Shown piece by piece: positions 11,468 to 22,716 of a stretch of 64,000 nucleotides of DNA. The stretch is from Neopestalotiopsis rosae. Lineage: Eukaryota; Ascomycota; Sordariomycetes; Amphisphaeriales; Sporocadaceae. Under the pieces are notes generated by a model that had not been told where the DNA came from, made no database searches, and worked only from the letters and a program-made list of their open reading frames with translations. Numbering within the stretch: position 1 is the stretch's first letter; every line of letters begins with the position of its first letter. The stretch spans positions 3,472,001 through 3,536,000 of the forward strand of contig JALGAS010000005.1 of NCBI GenBank assembly GCA_023078685.1. Reading direction: 5' to 3'. Made by a program: the position numbers and the translations under genes.

Positions 11468-13731
11468 ATGGCCTCGATGATGAGCAAGCGCCAGCAAGCG
11501 CGCAACGAAAAGGCGCTGCAAGACCTCGTACACAATGTACCCGGTAACAATTCTTGCGCGGATTGTTACGCAAGGAATCCAGGTTCGTTGGCCACAAACG
11601 GCAACATTGGCAGCAGAATTTAAGCTAATTCGTTTATCCTCAGCTTGGGCATCATGGAGCGTACGAGACCCTGATACTTTGGACGAAATATGGACAACGG
11701 CTGACGTGTTAATTTCTAGTTGGGCGTTTTCCTCTGCATGCGCTGTGCTGCCATACACCGGAAGCTAGGCACACATATATCCAAGGTCAAGTCCCTTAGC
11801 ATGGACGGTTGGACGAACGAGCAGGTCGAGGTACGCAACCTAGTCCTTCCTCTCTCCTGCGCGAGCACTCCTGACTTTTCGAGCAGAGTATGAAGAAAGT
11901 TGGCAACAATGCTTCGAACAAGATATATAATCCCGATAACAAGCAGCCCCCTGTTCCCGTAGACGCGGACGAGGCTGACTCGGCCATGGAGCGGTTCATC
12001 CGAGCAAAGTATGTGACGAAGACAGCTAGCGCAAATGGAAATGGGCGATCACGACGCAGCGCAGAGTCCGACGAAGGGGTGCCTCCGCCGCCGCCGCCAA
12101 AGACGGGTGGCTTCTTCAAAAAGACGAGCTCGACATTTCCCTTGTCATTCCGGTCCAAGAAGAGCTCCTCCCACCAGTTTGAAGAGCACCCCAAGGAGCT
12201 TCGAAACAAGCCCTCAAAGGTCTTTGGCGCCACCGTTGGCGGGACCGTGGATGACGGCACTGATGCCATGGCCCGAAAACTGACACAACTACGAGATATG
12301 GGTTTCACGGACGACAAGCGCAACGCCATGGTCTTGAAGGGTGTTAATGGCGACCTCGAAAAGACCATTGAGACCCTTGTGCGACTGGGTGAAGGGAACG
12401 GTGCGCCTCTTGGCGCCATGTCAGGGCGAAAAGATTCCTATAACCCGGATGCTCTCCCCATACATAGCCCAGGCCCGGCAACGCCAACCACGGAGGGATA
12501 TTCCAGGACGAGTCCTTCAACCACTAACAGCCCGGCCGTCTCGAACAATCCGTGGGACATATCCCCAGCGCCGCCGCAGTCTTCGCATTCCACTGGAACC
12601 ATGCCGCACAATAATCCATTTTACTCAAACTCGACGAATCCGTTTGGGCCTCCTTCCCGCCAGGGTGACTTTGGCAATATGAACCAATCGATGCAAAATT
12701 TGTCTCTGGCACCTTCCCAGCCGCAACAATTATTCCCCCATCATACAGGAGGCTTGCCGGCTCCTCCACCTGTACAACAGTCCATGTACCAGCAGTCCAT
12801 GACGCCACCGATACCCCAAACGCAGAACTTTGCGTCTTTCCTTTCTAATGGTAATTCAGCCTATCAACAGCAGCACATTCAACAACAGCAGCCTCAGCAT
12901 AGCTATAATCCGTTCCTTCAACCCTCCACCCAACAACAGACGCTGGCAGTCAACACTTCCATTGCGCAGAGCCCAGGCATTGCCGCCAACAATCCGTTTG
13001 CAAAGTCGCCTACAAGAATGGCGTCACCACTGGGTCAAATACCTGAGCAGTCGCAGCAAAACTTTTATGGGGCTCAAACATCACCGTCATATGGGAACAA
13101 CCCGTTCCTATCGGCCAGTCAAACCCCTCAGCAGCTTCAATATCAGCAGGCTCAACAGCAGCGCAGCCAGTCGTTTGACCAAGCTATGTTGCAGACCCAG
13201 CCGTCGCAGCTACCGCAGCAATATCAGCAGCAGTATCAACAGCAGTATCAGCAGCAGTTTCAGCAACAACAACAGCAGCCGCAAACGCAGTACCAGCAGC
13301 AACCGCAATACCAGCAACAGCAACCGCAGCAGCAGCAGCAAGGCATTCAAGCACAACCCACATATCAGCCTCCAAGAGACAAGGCATCGATCATGGCCCT
13401 CTTCAACTATCCGACGACGGCTCCCTCGCCTTTGCAAGCTCAGGGTCAAAATCAAGCAAGTGGCGCAAGCTCTCAGCTGGCTGCTCCTCAACAAGGTCAA
13501 ACTGTACAGCAAGCAACTCCCCAGCAGAATGGCGTAATGCCAGGGAACAAGAATCCGTTCCTCAATGGAAGTTCATCGCCTCCTGCGACGGCATTCGCGC
13601 CTGCTCAAAACCCTGTTTCTTTTGGGAGCGCGAGAAGTCGTGAGAGCATGAACCTCGGTATGGAGATGGCATGGAACAATGGTCGCCATAGCCCAGATGC
13701 CTTTGCAAGCCTAAGTGCTCGCGGCACGTGA
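11468..13731 (+). CDS. ArfGAP with UBA domain and NPF motifs (Gts1/SMAP-like)
   Basis: This GTPase-activating protein for Arf-family GTPases should act in vesicle coat dynamics and endocytosis. Exons are 11468-11582, 11644-11660, 11720-11830 and 11887-13731, giving 695 residues. The ArfGAP zinc finger is complete: C30-x2-C33-x16-C50-x2-C53, with the catalytic arginine expected at R58 ([11 protein letters not shown]). A UBA domain follows at about 205-245 ([16 protein letters not shown]). The rest is low-complexity and Gln/Pro/Asn-rich, with a dense polyglutamine region encoded at about 13130-13345. Six NPF tripeptides occur between about residues 320 and 560; NPF is the ligand of EH domains such as those of Ede1, Pan1 and End3. 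Domain order (ArfGAP, UBA, Q-rich tail) matches yeast Gts1. The 17-nt second exon is supported by the conserved AWASWS reading. The gene appears intact. Confidence 0.9.
13130..13345 (+). repeat. CAG/CAA-rich polyglutamine tract inside the ArfGAP gene
   Basis: Dense CAG and CAA codons encode runs such as [20 protein letters not shown]. The codon mix makes it an imperfect repeat, still likely to vary in length between strains. Confidence 0.85.
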
Positions 13732-13942
13732 TGAGATGACTTAATAATGTGTGTCGGGGTTCGTAGATATCAACTGATGTACCATAATGATGATGTTGCC
13801 CACCAGAAAGGCAATTAATGCTCGGGATATAAACTTTCATATTTTTCATTCAATCTCTTCAAGGGTTCAGAGTGCACGTTGATGCCGTACTATAACTATT
13901 AGAGAAGAGCCACGTCTAGTCACAATGACATGATCATATTGA

Positions 13943-15217
13943 CTATGGCTGGACGAGATCATACTCGTACCATTCTTGCCCTGCCCAAATTGCCTTGCCT
14001 CCTCGGTAACTCCGTTCCAGCGCGGCTTTGGCCCGTACTCGCATCTCATTCTCATAAGTTTGCAGGCACTGTCTAGTTTTCTCTGCATCTTTCAAATTTG
14101 TTGTTCCAAAGCCTGCATCGACTAGAGCATCACACAGATCTGCCACATCTTGGATCGTGGTCAACCCGCCCGAGCCGCCGCTCGGGCTCATGGCATGGAT
14201 CGCATCGCCGACGAAAGTGAGCCTTGAATCAGTCTCCCATACATGAATATCTGGCGCGCTCGACACAACCTTGACTGCGTAAAGCGAATCCGCATCCTGC
14301 ATTTCAAACAGGCTACGGAGGTTGGACTGCCAGTTTCTTGTGATATCCAATGCGTATCCAGCTCGCGCCTCGGGCGTCGAGTTGACGTCCTGGGTCGCCG
14401 GCGGCGTCTCCGAGGTGAGGGCCCAAAACATGTAGTCGGAGGTCTCGGACAGGCGCCCGCCCGAGAGCTCGGCGACGCTGCCGGGCCAGCGGATGGGCGC
14501 GAACAGGCAGCTGCGGGCCGGGCTGGCCGGGTCGACCATGTAGGCAAAGTGGGCGGCGAGGACGTCGGGGCGGGCGAAGCGCCGCTCAAAGTCCCGGGTC
14601 AGCGGCGTCCGCCCCCACATGACGGTCCGCCGCACGTCGAGGTGCGGTCGGAGGTGCGGGAAGCGCGCCCGGCGGACCGCCGAGTGCACGCCGTCGGCGG
14701 CGACCACCAGGCTCGCCCTCGCCGAGGTCGTCCCGTCGGCGAACGCGACGCGTATCCCGTCCCCTTCCTCTCCTGGACGACTTGTCTCGTCGTCATCGTA
14801 CTCGAAGCCGACAAAGGCCTTGCCAAACTCGATACGGTCCTCGATGCCGAGGCGCAGCAGCTCGCGGAACCAAGGGCGGTCGATGGGGTAGCAGCGGCGC
14901 TCGCGGTCCGTGGCGCCCTCGGCGGGCGAGGCCAGGACCGTCTCGCCGCTGCGGGCGTCGAGGCGGAGCAGGTCCGGGGGACTGTCGCGGGCGTGGGTCC
15001 GCTCCAGGAGGTCCCAGAGGCCCGGCGGCAGCGTCCGCTCCAGTGCCTCGAGGCCGGCGTGCACGAGCCGGAACCGGTACCCCTGGCTCTTGGCCGTGAG
15101 GGACTCGTCGCGCTCAAAGACGCGGAACCTTATCCCGCGGCGTTGCGGGCCCTGCGCCAGACAGAGGCCCCCTACGCCGGCGCCGATGATGAGGACTTCG
15201 TCTGTTGTTGAGGTCAT
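13943..15217 (-). CDS. FAD-dependent monooxygenase (PF01494-type, salicylate-hydroxylase-like)
   Basis: This class A flavoprotein monooxygenase is expected to hydroxylate or epoxidise an aromatic or other ring substrate using NAD(P)H and O2. A single exon encodes 424 residues. Three family fingerprints are visible: the N-terminal Rossmann motif GAGVGGLCLAQ (residues about 12-22), the DG motif VVAADGVHSAVRR, and the FAD ribityl GD motif VGDAIHAMSPSGGSGG near residue 340. No signal peptide is seen. The ATG at 15217 sits just before the first beta strand, as expected. The coding region is clearly richer in G+C than the flanks, with many CGC, GCC and GTC codons, which produces long shadow frames on the other strand. 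No polyketide or peptide synthase neighbours are present, so the substrate cannot be inferred. Confidence 0.87.
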   Translation of the reverse strand: MTSTTDEVLIIGAGVGGLCLAQGPQRRGIRFRVFERDESLTAKSQGYRFRLVHAGLEALERTLPPGLWDLLERTHARDSPPDLLRLDARSGETVLASPAEGATDRERRCYPIDRPWFRELLRLGIEDRIEFGKAFVGFEYDDDETSRPGEEGDGIRVAFADGTTSARASLVVAADGVHSAVRRARFPHLRPHLDVRRTVMWGRTPLTRDFERRFARPDVLAAHFAYMVDPASPARSCLFAPIRWPGSVAELSGGRLSETSDYMFWALTSETPPATQDVNSTPEARAGYALDITRNWQSNLRSLFEMQDADSLYAVKVVSSAPDIHVWETDSRLTFVGDAIHAMSPSGGSGGLTTIQDVADLCDALVDAGFGTTNLKDAEKTRQCLQTYENEMRVRAKAALERSYRGGKAIWAGQEWYEYDLVQP

Positions 15218-16819
15218 GATGTTGACACTTGTGACTGTTTTCTTATATGAAGAGAGGAATCATGTGGTGATGAGATGAGATAAGCCGTCGTTGGGAGTAT
15301 GAACGAGCACTTACAACATACCCAGTTGACTTGAACTTTCAAGGCCAAAAGCGACGTCATGACATTCAATCATATTACTCCGGGGTTTTCTATTTGAGTA
15401 CATAGTATTCGATTGAAAACGAAAGACTGTCAGCACTGGTCACAAACTACGATTGCTATAGTGCTTACCCAGAAATCACATAAAAGTTATTGCGCCAAGG
15501 TTTCTACCAGGAAACCTTAGATGGGCGGCATCGTGCTGACCTGCTTACCTCGGTGCTGTATTTTCGCGATTGTCATCATGGCTATGCAAGTTGAATGCCT
15601 GAGACAATTCAATATTCCATGTCCCAATGAGAATTCGAGGCTGGCCGCGCCAAGTAGAAGAATCGTTGAAGAAATATTCCACTCCAATAGGAGAACTCGG
15701 GGATAACAGTCCTTTATTCTTTCACATCCTGTATTAATTCTTGTTCAACCACGTTCGGCTCTTTATTCATGAGCAACCTTTATGATTTGGAAAACCTCCA
15801 TGTTGACAACACAGTATAGGGCAGCAATGACACAGCACAACTTTTTGAGAACACGGAATCGTCTCCCTCAATCAAGCCTTAGTCAGGACTGGACGCGCGT
15901 TCCTTCCTATCATGCACTCACCAACGATACGGGTGGTATCATCCAGCAGCTTTCATAGTCACCTTAACAAGACGTGAGATGTTGGCCACTTATGTAAACA
16001 GTAAATCGTGTAAACCCTTTTTTCCCCCATCCTTCCTAGGTATTGATAAACAAAAAGGAGGATAGAAAGTGAAGGCATTGCTTATTTCATAATCTCCCTA
16101 GTACTTTGATTTTGATAGCTTGGATTTGTACCATGACCATTGTTTCGCAAACGGAGTGGCTCTTGGTATAAGCATCACCTGAAGTAATCCAGCGCCATCC
16201 CAAAAGGGTCCATAGCAATTCTTCCCAACATCCAAGAAAGTAGTCGTGTTGGATGCGGAGACGGGAGCGCTATGGACCTGAAACGGGAGGGCAGGCGGAA
16301 GAAAACGCGGGCGCATGCTTCAGTGCATTGCTCAACGAGAGCACCGTGATATAGTATACAATATGGAGTTGAAGTCATGCCCGAGATAATCTGTCCTACG
16401 TAGATAAACGCGTGTGGCACTCGCGGATCGCAAAGGGCCTCGTTCGAGAACTTCTGGAGTACATGAGTGTCTTATAAGAGATCATCCTATCATCAAAGCT
16501 TCCAAGACACACAGTCAAAGAAGAATGCATTCCAAAATTGGCGTGCCATAGTTTTTTATTTGTATTGTAGCCTGTATCAATAACATTACTCAAAAAGTTC
16601 CGGCTTCCCCGAAGCCATAGCTAACCTGCGCTGTCCCCCAATAACCGGGAAAAAATTGGATAATGGGTATAAAGTTGGTAAACGGGACCTTCCGAGGCAT
16701 CACATAACGCCTTTTGCCATATGCTGGTATAGTTCTTTTTTTTTCCCTTTAGGTTTTTTCTTTTTGTGTTGTTTTTCCTCCCTCTTAGCCGTTCTGCCCA
16801 CCCGTGATAGGTAGGTACT
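15218..16819. other. 1.6 kb spacer between two minus-strand genes
   Basis: It contains the monooxygenase promoter side (15218 to about 15500) and, towards 16800, the 3' region of the DUF6536 gene. Short frames are present but none has domain content or plausible splice partners. Confidence 0.5.
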
Positions 16820-19026
16820 CTAAGCGTAAGCTCGTCCCACGTCCACAGCGCCAACGCTCAGGGCGCTGAAGCCGCAGGAGCTGTCCTCGACGCCCAGCCC
16901 GTCGGCCACGACGCCCCAGCTCAGCTCCTGCGTCCATGGTTCGTTCTCTCCGGGCGCTGGGTGGCACTTTGCGCTCAGCGCCGCGCTGCAGCTGCCTCCC
17001 CTCAGCGCGAGCGGATTGCCGCCCTTGCCGCCTTCTTCTTGTTGTCCCAGAATAGCCGATCCGGGCGCGCGCCGACACAGGCCCAGGCCCACGATGATCA
17101 CCATCAGGGCGCCGAGCAGAGCCAGCAGCACCACGAGCGCCTGGGCGGAAAAGGCGACGGCTAGGACGGGTGGTGTTGTTGTTGTTGTTGTTGTTGTTAC
17201 TTGGTCGGCCGCGGTTTCTCCCGACGAGATCACGACGTCGGGAAACACGGCCTGCGAGAGGACAAAGCCCATGGCGGCGAACCAGGCGAGGAGACCCCAC
17301 GAGATGGGCCGCGGGAGCGTCATGTACAGCGAGGCCACCTGAGCGCCGCGGGCGTCGCAGGACACGCGGAGCGGTCGCGGTCCGAGAGAGAATAGGGATA
17401 GCTCGTGAGAGAGGTAATATGTGGTTAAGTGAGAGTTGGTGACCATGTAGAGGACGGCCAGAAGCAGCTGCGGCAGACATGCCAGCAGGGCCATTTGCAC
17501 CTTGGTGAAGGAGGTTGGTAAGGAAAATGTCGTGTGGGATGTAGATGTGCCGAATGGTGTCGAGATGCTCGTCGGATCTGCGGGCACGAAGAGGGCCAGA
17601 GCCGCCACGGTCGGCGCGGCCAGCAGTAGCCAGGAAAAGACCATCAGCACCCAGCGCAGCACGGATGGCGTGTAGAGCCAAAGGTGCGTGCTTGGGCTGA
17701 AGTGCTTGGCCTCGCTGAAGCCCCAGGAACCAGTCTTGACGTCCTTCTTGGATAAAAGACAGGCACTCTTGGTCGTGGCATCTGGGTTGCACAGGAAGGA
17801 GCTGATGAAGTCTCCCAAGGTCGCCAGAGGTTTGAACTGGGACCAGCTCACCACTGCCACGATGCTGCCAAAGGTGGCCAAGTTGAGCAGGGCCACAATA
17901 CCTATGAGGGCACTGCTCACGTTGAGATCGCATGTCTCAGCAGAAGTCTGAGAGGTGAGAATTATTGCATTATAGCTGTCGTTGACATTAGTCCAAGATC
18001 TTTCACGAGGCGCGTCATATTGCGGTAACTTACATTACTTGGGTCGCCACAACCGTCAGGACAACGATTGCAGCAATGGTTGCCCGAAGGCCAGAGATGT
18101 GAGGTAGGTTTCTGATGGATGGAATTCCAATGTCGAGCCACTTCTTCTTGTCGTGTGCCGCGGTGACCTCGTCCCTGGTTGGGCTCGACAGCAGCTGAAA
18201 GACATAATTGCCACCAGCCAAGAGTATAATGCACAAGACGTTGATCAGTGCGTGCAACAAGGCGTTGTAGCTGGAAACCGTCGAGCAGGATCCCGACAGC
18301 AAGGTGAACTCTCCGCCAAAGACTTTCAGTTTGGCCGAGACGAGAGCAAAGCACACGACGGCCACGAGCAGGAAAATAAGGGCCATGAGTGCATTAAAGG
18401 CCACGCCTCCTCTCCACCCAATCATGAACCTCCCCAACCCTCGTTGCCGCTGTCCATAGTCGTTGTTGCCATTGAGATTGATTTGTGAGCCAAAGGGATC
18501 CTCAAAGAAGGCCTGCTGTGACCTGAGACGCTCCCGTTGCGGTGTGAGTATAATGTTCTTCTCGCCCCATTGAGCCTGCTCTCTCTTCCTGGCCAGGGTC
18601 TCTGGAGTTTCTCCCCTCATGTAGTGCACAACGTAATCCGGCACGAGCGACCTGCTCAAGACGCTGGCAGAGTCACCGGCATCCTTGAACCACGACTTTG
18701 TCTGCGCCGTCGCTTTGCGAAAGTGGCCGAAGTGACTTGCGGTATAGGCTGTCGAGGGTGCTTCGGATGCCGTACGCTGGTGGAATGGCCAGTTTATCCT
18801 CGACCTCGAGTCCCTTGCAGTATGACGACCACGAGACGAGAGTCCCTCTGTTCTTTCGCGCACCCTACGTTCCGTGTTAGGAATTTGTCTTATTGCTTTC
18901 AATGTGGAGGAAAAGGTGCATCGTATACTTTTCCAGTGGCTCAATATTCCTCACGGCGCCCTCCTCGTCCCAAGTATATCTGACGGGGGCCCCATTCCCA
19001 TGCCTGGCGGGAATAACACCGTCCAT
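16820..19026 (-). CDS. DUF6536-family polytopic membrane protein
   Basis: This fungal-specific integral membrane protein has no known function. I rebuilt three exons: 19026-18929, 18864-18034 and 17975-16820, with introns of 64 and 58 nt, giving 694 residues. The N-terminal ~170 residues are hydrophilic. The DUF6536 core follows: RMIGWRGGVAFN, then an SPTRDEV...AHDKKKWLDIGIPS block and a VIYNAII segment restored by intron 2. About eight hydrophobic segments are visible, three before intron 2 and five after it, the last ending in MVIIVGLGLC. A run of eight threonines from a GTT/ACA microsatellite lies in an extramembrane loop. The first exon supplies the only ATG: the second exon is otherwise open only to a TTG, and a CTAAC branch point precedes its acceptor. 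No signal peptide is evident. Confidence 0.82.
17174..17198 (+). repeat. GTT trinucleotide microsatellite coding for polythreonine
   Basis: Eight GTT units on the plus strand read as threonine codons in the minus-strand DUF6536 gene. Length changes here stay in frame. Confidence 0.85.
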
Positions 19027-20591
19027 GGTTACAATGTGTTGTTAAAGGCTTCTCATTTATAATGGCAGATGCATTCATTGAACGAGAGACTGGAAGAAAC
19101 GAATGTATAGAAATTTTTTGTTCTCAAAACACACAACAGCAACAGCACGCCGCAGAGAAGGAAACGAAGAAAAGAGCCGCAACTCGGCGTACCCAAGAAG
19201 CAGAACGGAAAGAAGAAATCGAGAATTCCAAACTCAAAGTGAGAGGAACATGGGAGGGTGTCAGGGTTATGGGCAAGAATATCGTATGGTACTACTGCTA
19301 TCAATGGGCAGGCAGCCCAGCCCAGGCAGGAGGAATCCTGAAACTGGTGCGGCATCCCGCATTCTCCGCCATATGTCCATCGGACGGTCGTGATCTATCT
19401 GGTCCTGGTCCTAGCCGGGGGAGTGAGTGTGAGTGGTATTTTTTCATCAATTTCCATGGCATCCATCCATCCATCACATCCTAGGACCACACACAAAGAC
19501 CAGAGCCAGACGGACATACAGAAAGCCAGACCAGAGCCGGCAAAAGCAAACCAGTTGAAAAAGGACGAGCCGCTGTCAGGGCCCTGAGGATGTGCCCAGG
19601 ATGCATTGAGACGATGGGTGATCCGTAGAGTGCCCCTAAATTTAAAGTGTGCGATGACCAATCACAGCGCCGCCGCAAGTGCCTGGGCCGATCAGTCAGT
19701 GAAACACTGGCTTCCAATGAGAACCGCGTCCTGCCTCCATATCGAGTAGGTGGCTTATTGTCCATATTAACGCGTATGCATCCTCTTCAATTCGACAATG
19801 CAAGTCCAAGTCAGTCAATCTACTCCAAAAAAGCAAAAATATTCAGGCAGGATATAAACTGCTGCTTTAAGGGTCAAGGAATGGACTCGTCCACTGTTTG
19901 TTCATGGTGCGCTGTGATCTGTCAGTCTGGGCTTATTTGAGCTGCTGTGTCAATTCATTCAATCAGTCCGGGTTTGTCGGTCGCTTTCCGGGATTGTCAA
20001 CGGGCATCCCATGTTGCTTGCCATGATTTTGCCATGTAAATCGAAGTGAACAGTCATCAGTCATCTTGCGCCCGCCGCTCTTAGTCCGGGGTTCTGACAG
20101 TGGGCGATGGAGTCTTCTTGGCCATCTCACCTTGTCCTTGCTGGCAGAGCCAACTTTTTTATCAACTCGACTCTCAAAACGACTGGTGATTGACGAATCT
20201 GGCCCTTACATAGTGCTTGCCAATCTTTGTCAGTCTTGCGCAATACTCCAGACCACCTCGACCAAGGGGATGAACTAGAGCCACTGGCTCAACTGGCTGC
20301 TCCAGAAGGATTACGAAAGCAGTGATGCTCGCCAGGAGTTGCTGGTCTAACATGGACCAACGATCGGATCTTTGACCGTGTTCGCGTGGGTTTGGTCTGG
20401 GGCATGAAGACCACAAATTGGACGAGAAGGTCATCATTCATGCGCTCAAGGTCAACGACAGTCAAAGGTGACACGGGTGATGGCCAAAGGGTGGGTGGGT
20501 CCGGTCAGTCGGTGGTGGACGGAGGGTGGAAAGGGTCAAGTTCAGTTGAACCTTTGGATCCCCGTGCTCCGTACTAGTAGGGGGAAGCGAC

Positions 20592-20606
20592 AAAAAAAAA
20601 AAAAAA
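20592..20606 (+). repeat. A15 homopolymer
   Basis: A run of 15 adenines in gene-free DNA, with a CT-rich stretch starting within 50 bases on its right. Confidence 0.8.
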
Positions 20607-22695
20607 GGCGAGATAGTAAAAAAGGGGGGCACTTCGGGGGATTTTTGCTCTCTCTCATTTTTCCTGTCACTTTGCCTCTCAATTGAAATGCCGTCGGCTC
20701 AAAGCTCGAAGCCTCGACCCATTCTGCCAAACCTCTTACGCTCAACAGCCCAGCCAAAGCCCAGATGCTCTTACGGCATTTCCAGGAATCCCCCGGCTTG
20801 ATTTCTTGGTTCCTGGCAAAATAGAGGAGCAATCGACGACCAGGATCGGCCATCTGGACCTGGCTAGGAGCCCATCAGCCCTTGTCAGGACGGACAATTT
20901 TCGAAAAGCTTTGACCGACGCTGCCGATTGTTTCAAGGGCATGAATTCTCTTTTCCTTAGTGGGACACACCAAAGAATCCCAGCATCTCTCTGCTCTCTG
21001 CTCTTGCGGGTTGGGGTCCTTTGGTTCTTTCACTGATCAGAGTCTTTTCTCGAGTCTCCTTGCTTGACTCGTTCTGCTCCTCTGTCGTACGTACTTGTTA
21101 TTCACTTATTCGACAGGATTGCCCCGTCGCCCGCCGAGGATCTGCCTTGAAGTACAGAAAATTCTCATCCAAGAGAAAATCTGGATTGCCAATCTCTTGT
21201 GGGATATTCCTGGGTTTCTGATTCATTCCGCCGCTGATGTAAAGACTTGACTGGCGAGACTGGTCTGGTCGAGCTTTTTACGTACCAACACCAACACTAT
21301 GATCTACTATATCGGAGTAATGCCGACAAAGCAGTTGAACCCCACGTAAAAGGGTCATCCGTAGAGAAGTAATCGCTCACCGTTAAGCCCTAGGGAGCAA
21401 GTCGGAAAGCCCTTTTGTTCTCCATTATACTATAATAGACAATTTCGAGGGGCATCAAGCCCAAGCTCTCATGGATGACCCAGATGGAATCATGATGTAG
21501 CTCGTATGGAATGGTCTCCGGTTCTCTCACGAGCAAAACACAACAACCCCGCCATATGCGACGGCAGTTTGCATCGATCTCCTCAGAGATCGCAGGATAG
21601 TCTCTTCTGTCCGTGTGCCGACCCGGCATGCTTGGCAATTGTTTTGATCGGCTAGGAGTCTAGGACGAATGCATCAACGATCATGGTAACCAGTCGACCA
21701 ACCCACGCTCTGCCATTTTTGGAATACTACTACAGTACAGGAGTAGCTTACTTTTTTAGCCTCACGACTTGGGCAGGAAGGTTCTCGAAAGTTGGTCATG
21801 AACTGTTATGGGATTTCTCAATTGGCATTGTTTGTTGACATCGTGATCGATGAGAGCCGCCAGAAGACACGATATGCCCATCATTGACTAGAGGATACTT
21901 GTGAAGCGGTATGGCCTGAGCTAGCACTCGCAACGCTCCTCGTGCTCGGGGTTGGGCTTGTGAACAACACGATCACTTTCAAGTTTCGACAGACAGCAGC
22001 AGCAGGACCCAACGGAGAGGCCGTATGTCCCCTACGTGGATTACCCGTCATGGCCATGTCATTGCATGATTACTCAGATATGGATGATACTGATAGCTGA
22101 TCGTATACCGAGCACAGTTTGCTCCAACTATTTCCCTATTGCTATGATATCACCGCGCCGTAAGGCATGTGTGCCCTACTGGATCATGTTCATGCACCTC
22201 GGGAGAATAGGATGAATTGTTCCTCGGCCTTCTGTGCATATCTACGGGGTCATGTAGTACAAGTCACGACAATCATCCCATGATCTGCGGCAAATACATC
22301 TTGGATTCGGCCAACGAGATCGGAGGATTCGAGGATCAGTGTATGATATCCGTCGTCCGACAGGACGTCAACGGCGTTCTGCAGAAGAGTCACAACTTGG
22401 TACCCCTCTCCCGGCACCGGGCGAATAGATAATCAACCAGTCACTATTGATTGAGGGGTTGGAGGGGGACCATGCTCGAATTGCATTATGTGGTGCAACG
22501 TAACGACTTTTGTCCCACCGAAGCGAGGGAAGTTCGAGAAAGAAGACTTGAGGCTTGTAGGCTTGGCAAGCAAGCAGACGAGTCGCGAGGGAGAGTTCCG
22601 TCTTGGGGCATAGAGTGAGAGCATCCACATACATACTGCTACTGTGTAGATTACTGAGCGGCCATGAAGATAATCATACTGTACACAGTAATAGT

Positions 22696-22716
22696 AGCAG
22701 CAGCAGCAGCAGCAGC
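22696..22716 (+). repeat. (AGC)7 microsatellite
   Basis: Seven AGC units, followed by a short CAAG-rich stretch (AGCAAGCATAGGCAAGCAAG) to about 22745. It is in non-coding sequence. Confidence 0.85.

Noticed and set aside
14243..15211. 322-codon plus-strand open frame over the monooxygenase
   Set aside because: It arises from high GC content. The minus strand carries three FAD-monooxygenase motifs in one frame.
16785..17933. 382-codon alternative minus-strand frame over the DUF6536 gene
   Set aside because: It is Arg/Pro/His-rich, has no membrane pattern and overlaps a frame with clear transmembrane segments and family motifs.
21390..21629. 80-residue minus-strand frame in the 6.1 kb gap
   Set aside because: It has acceptable composition and an ATG, but nothing recognisable, no introns and no supporting context; chance is likely.
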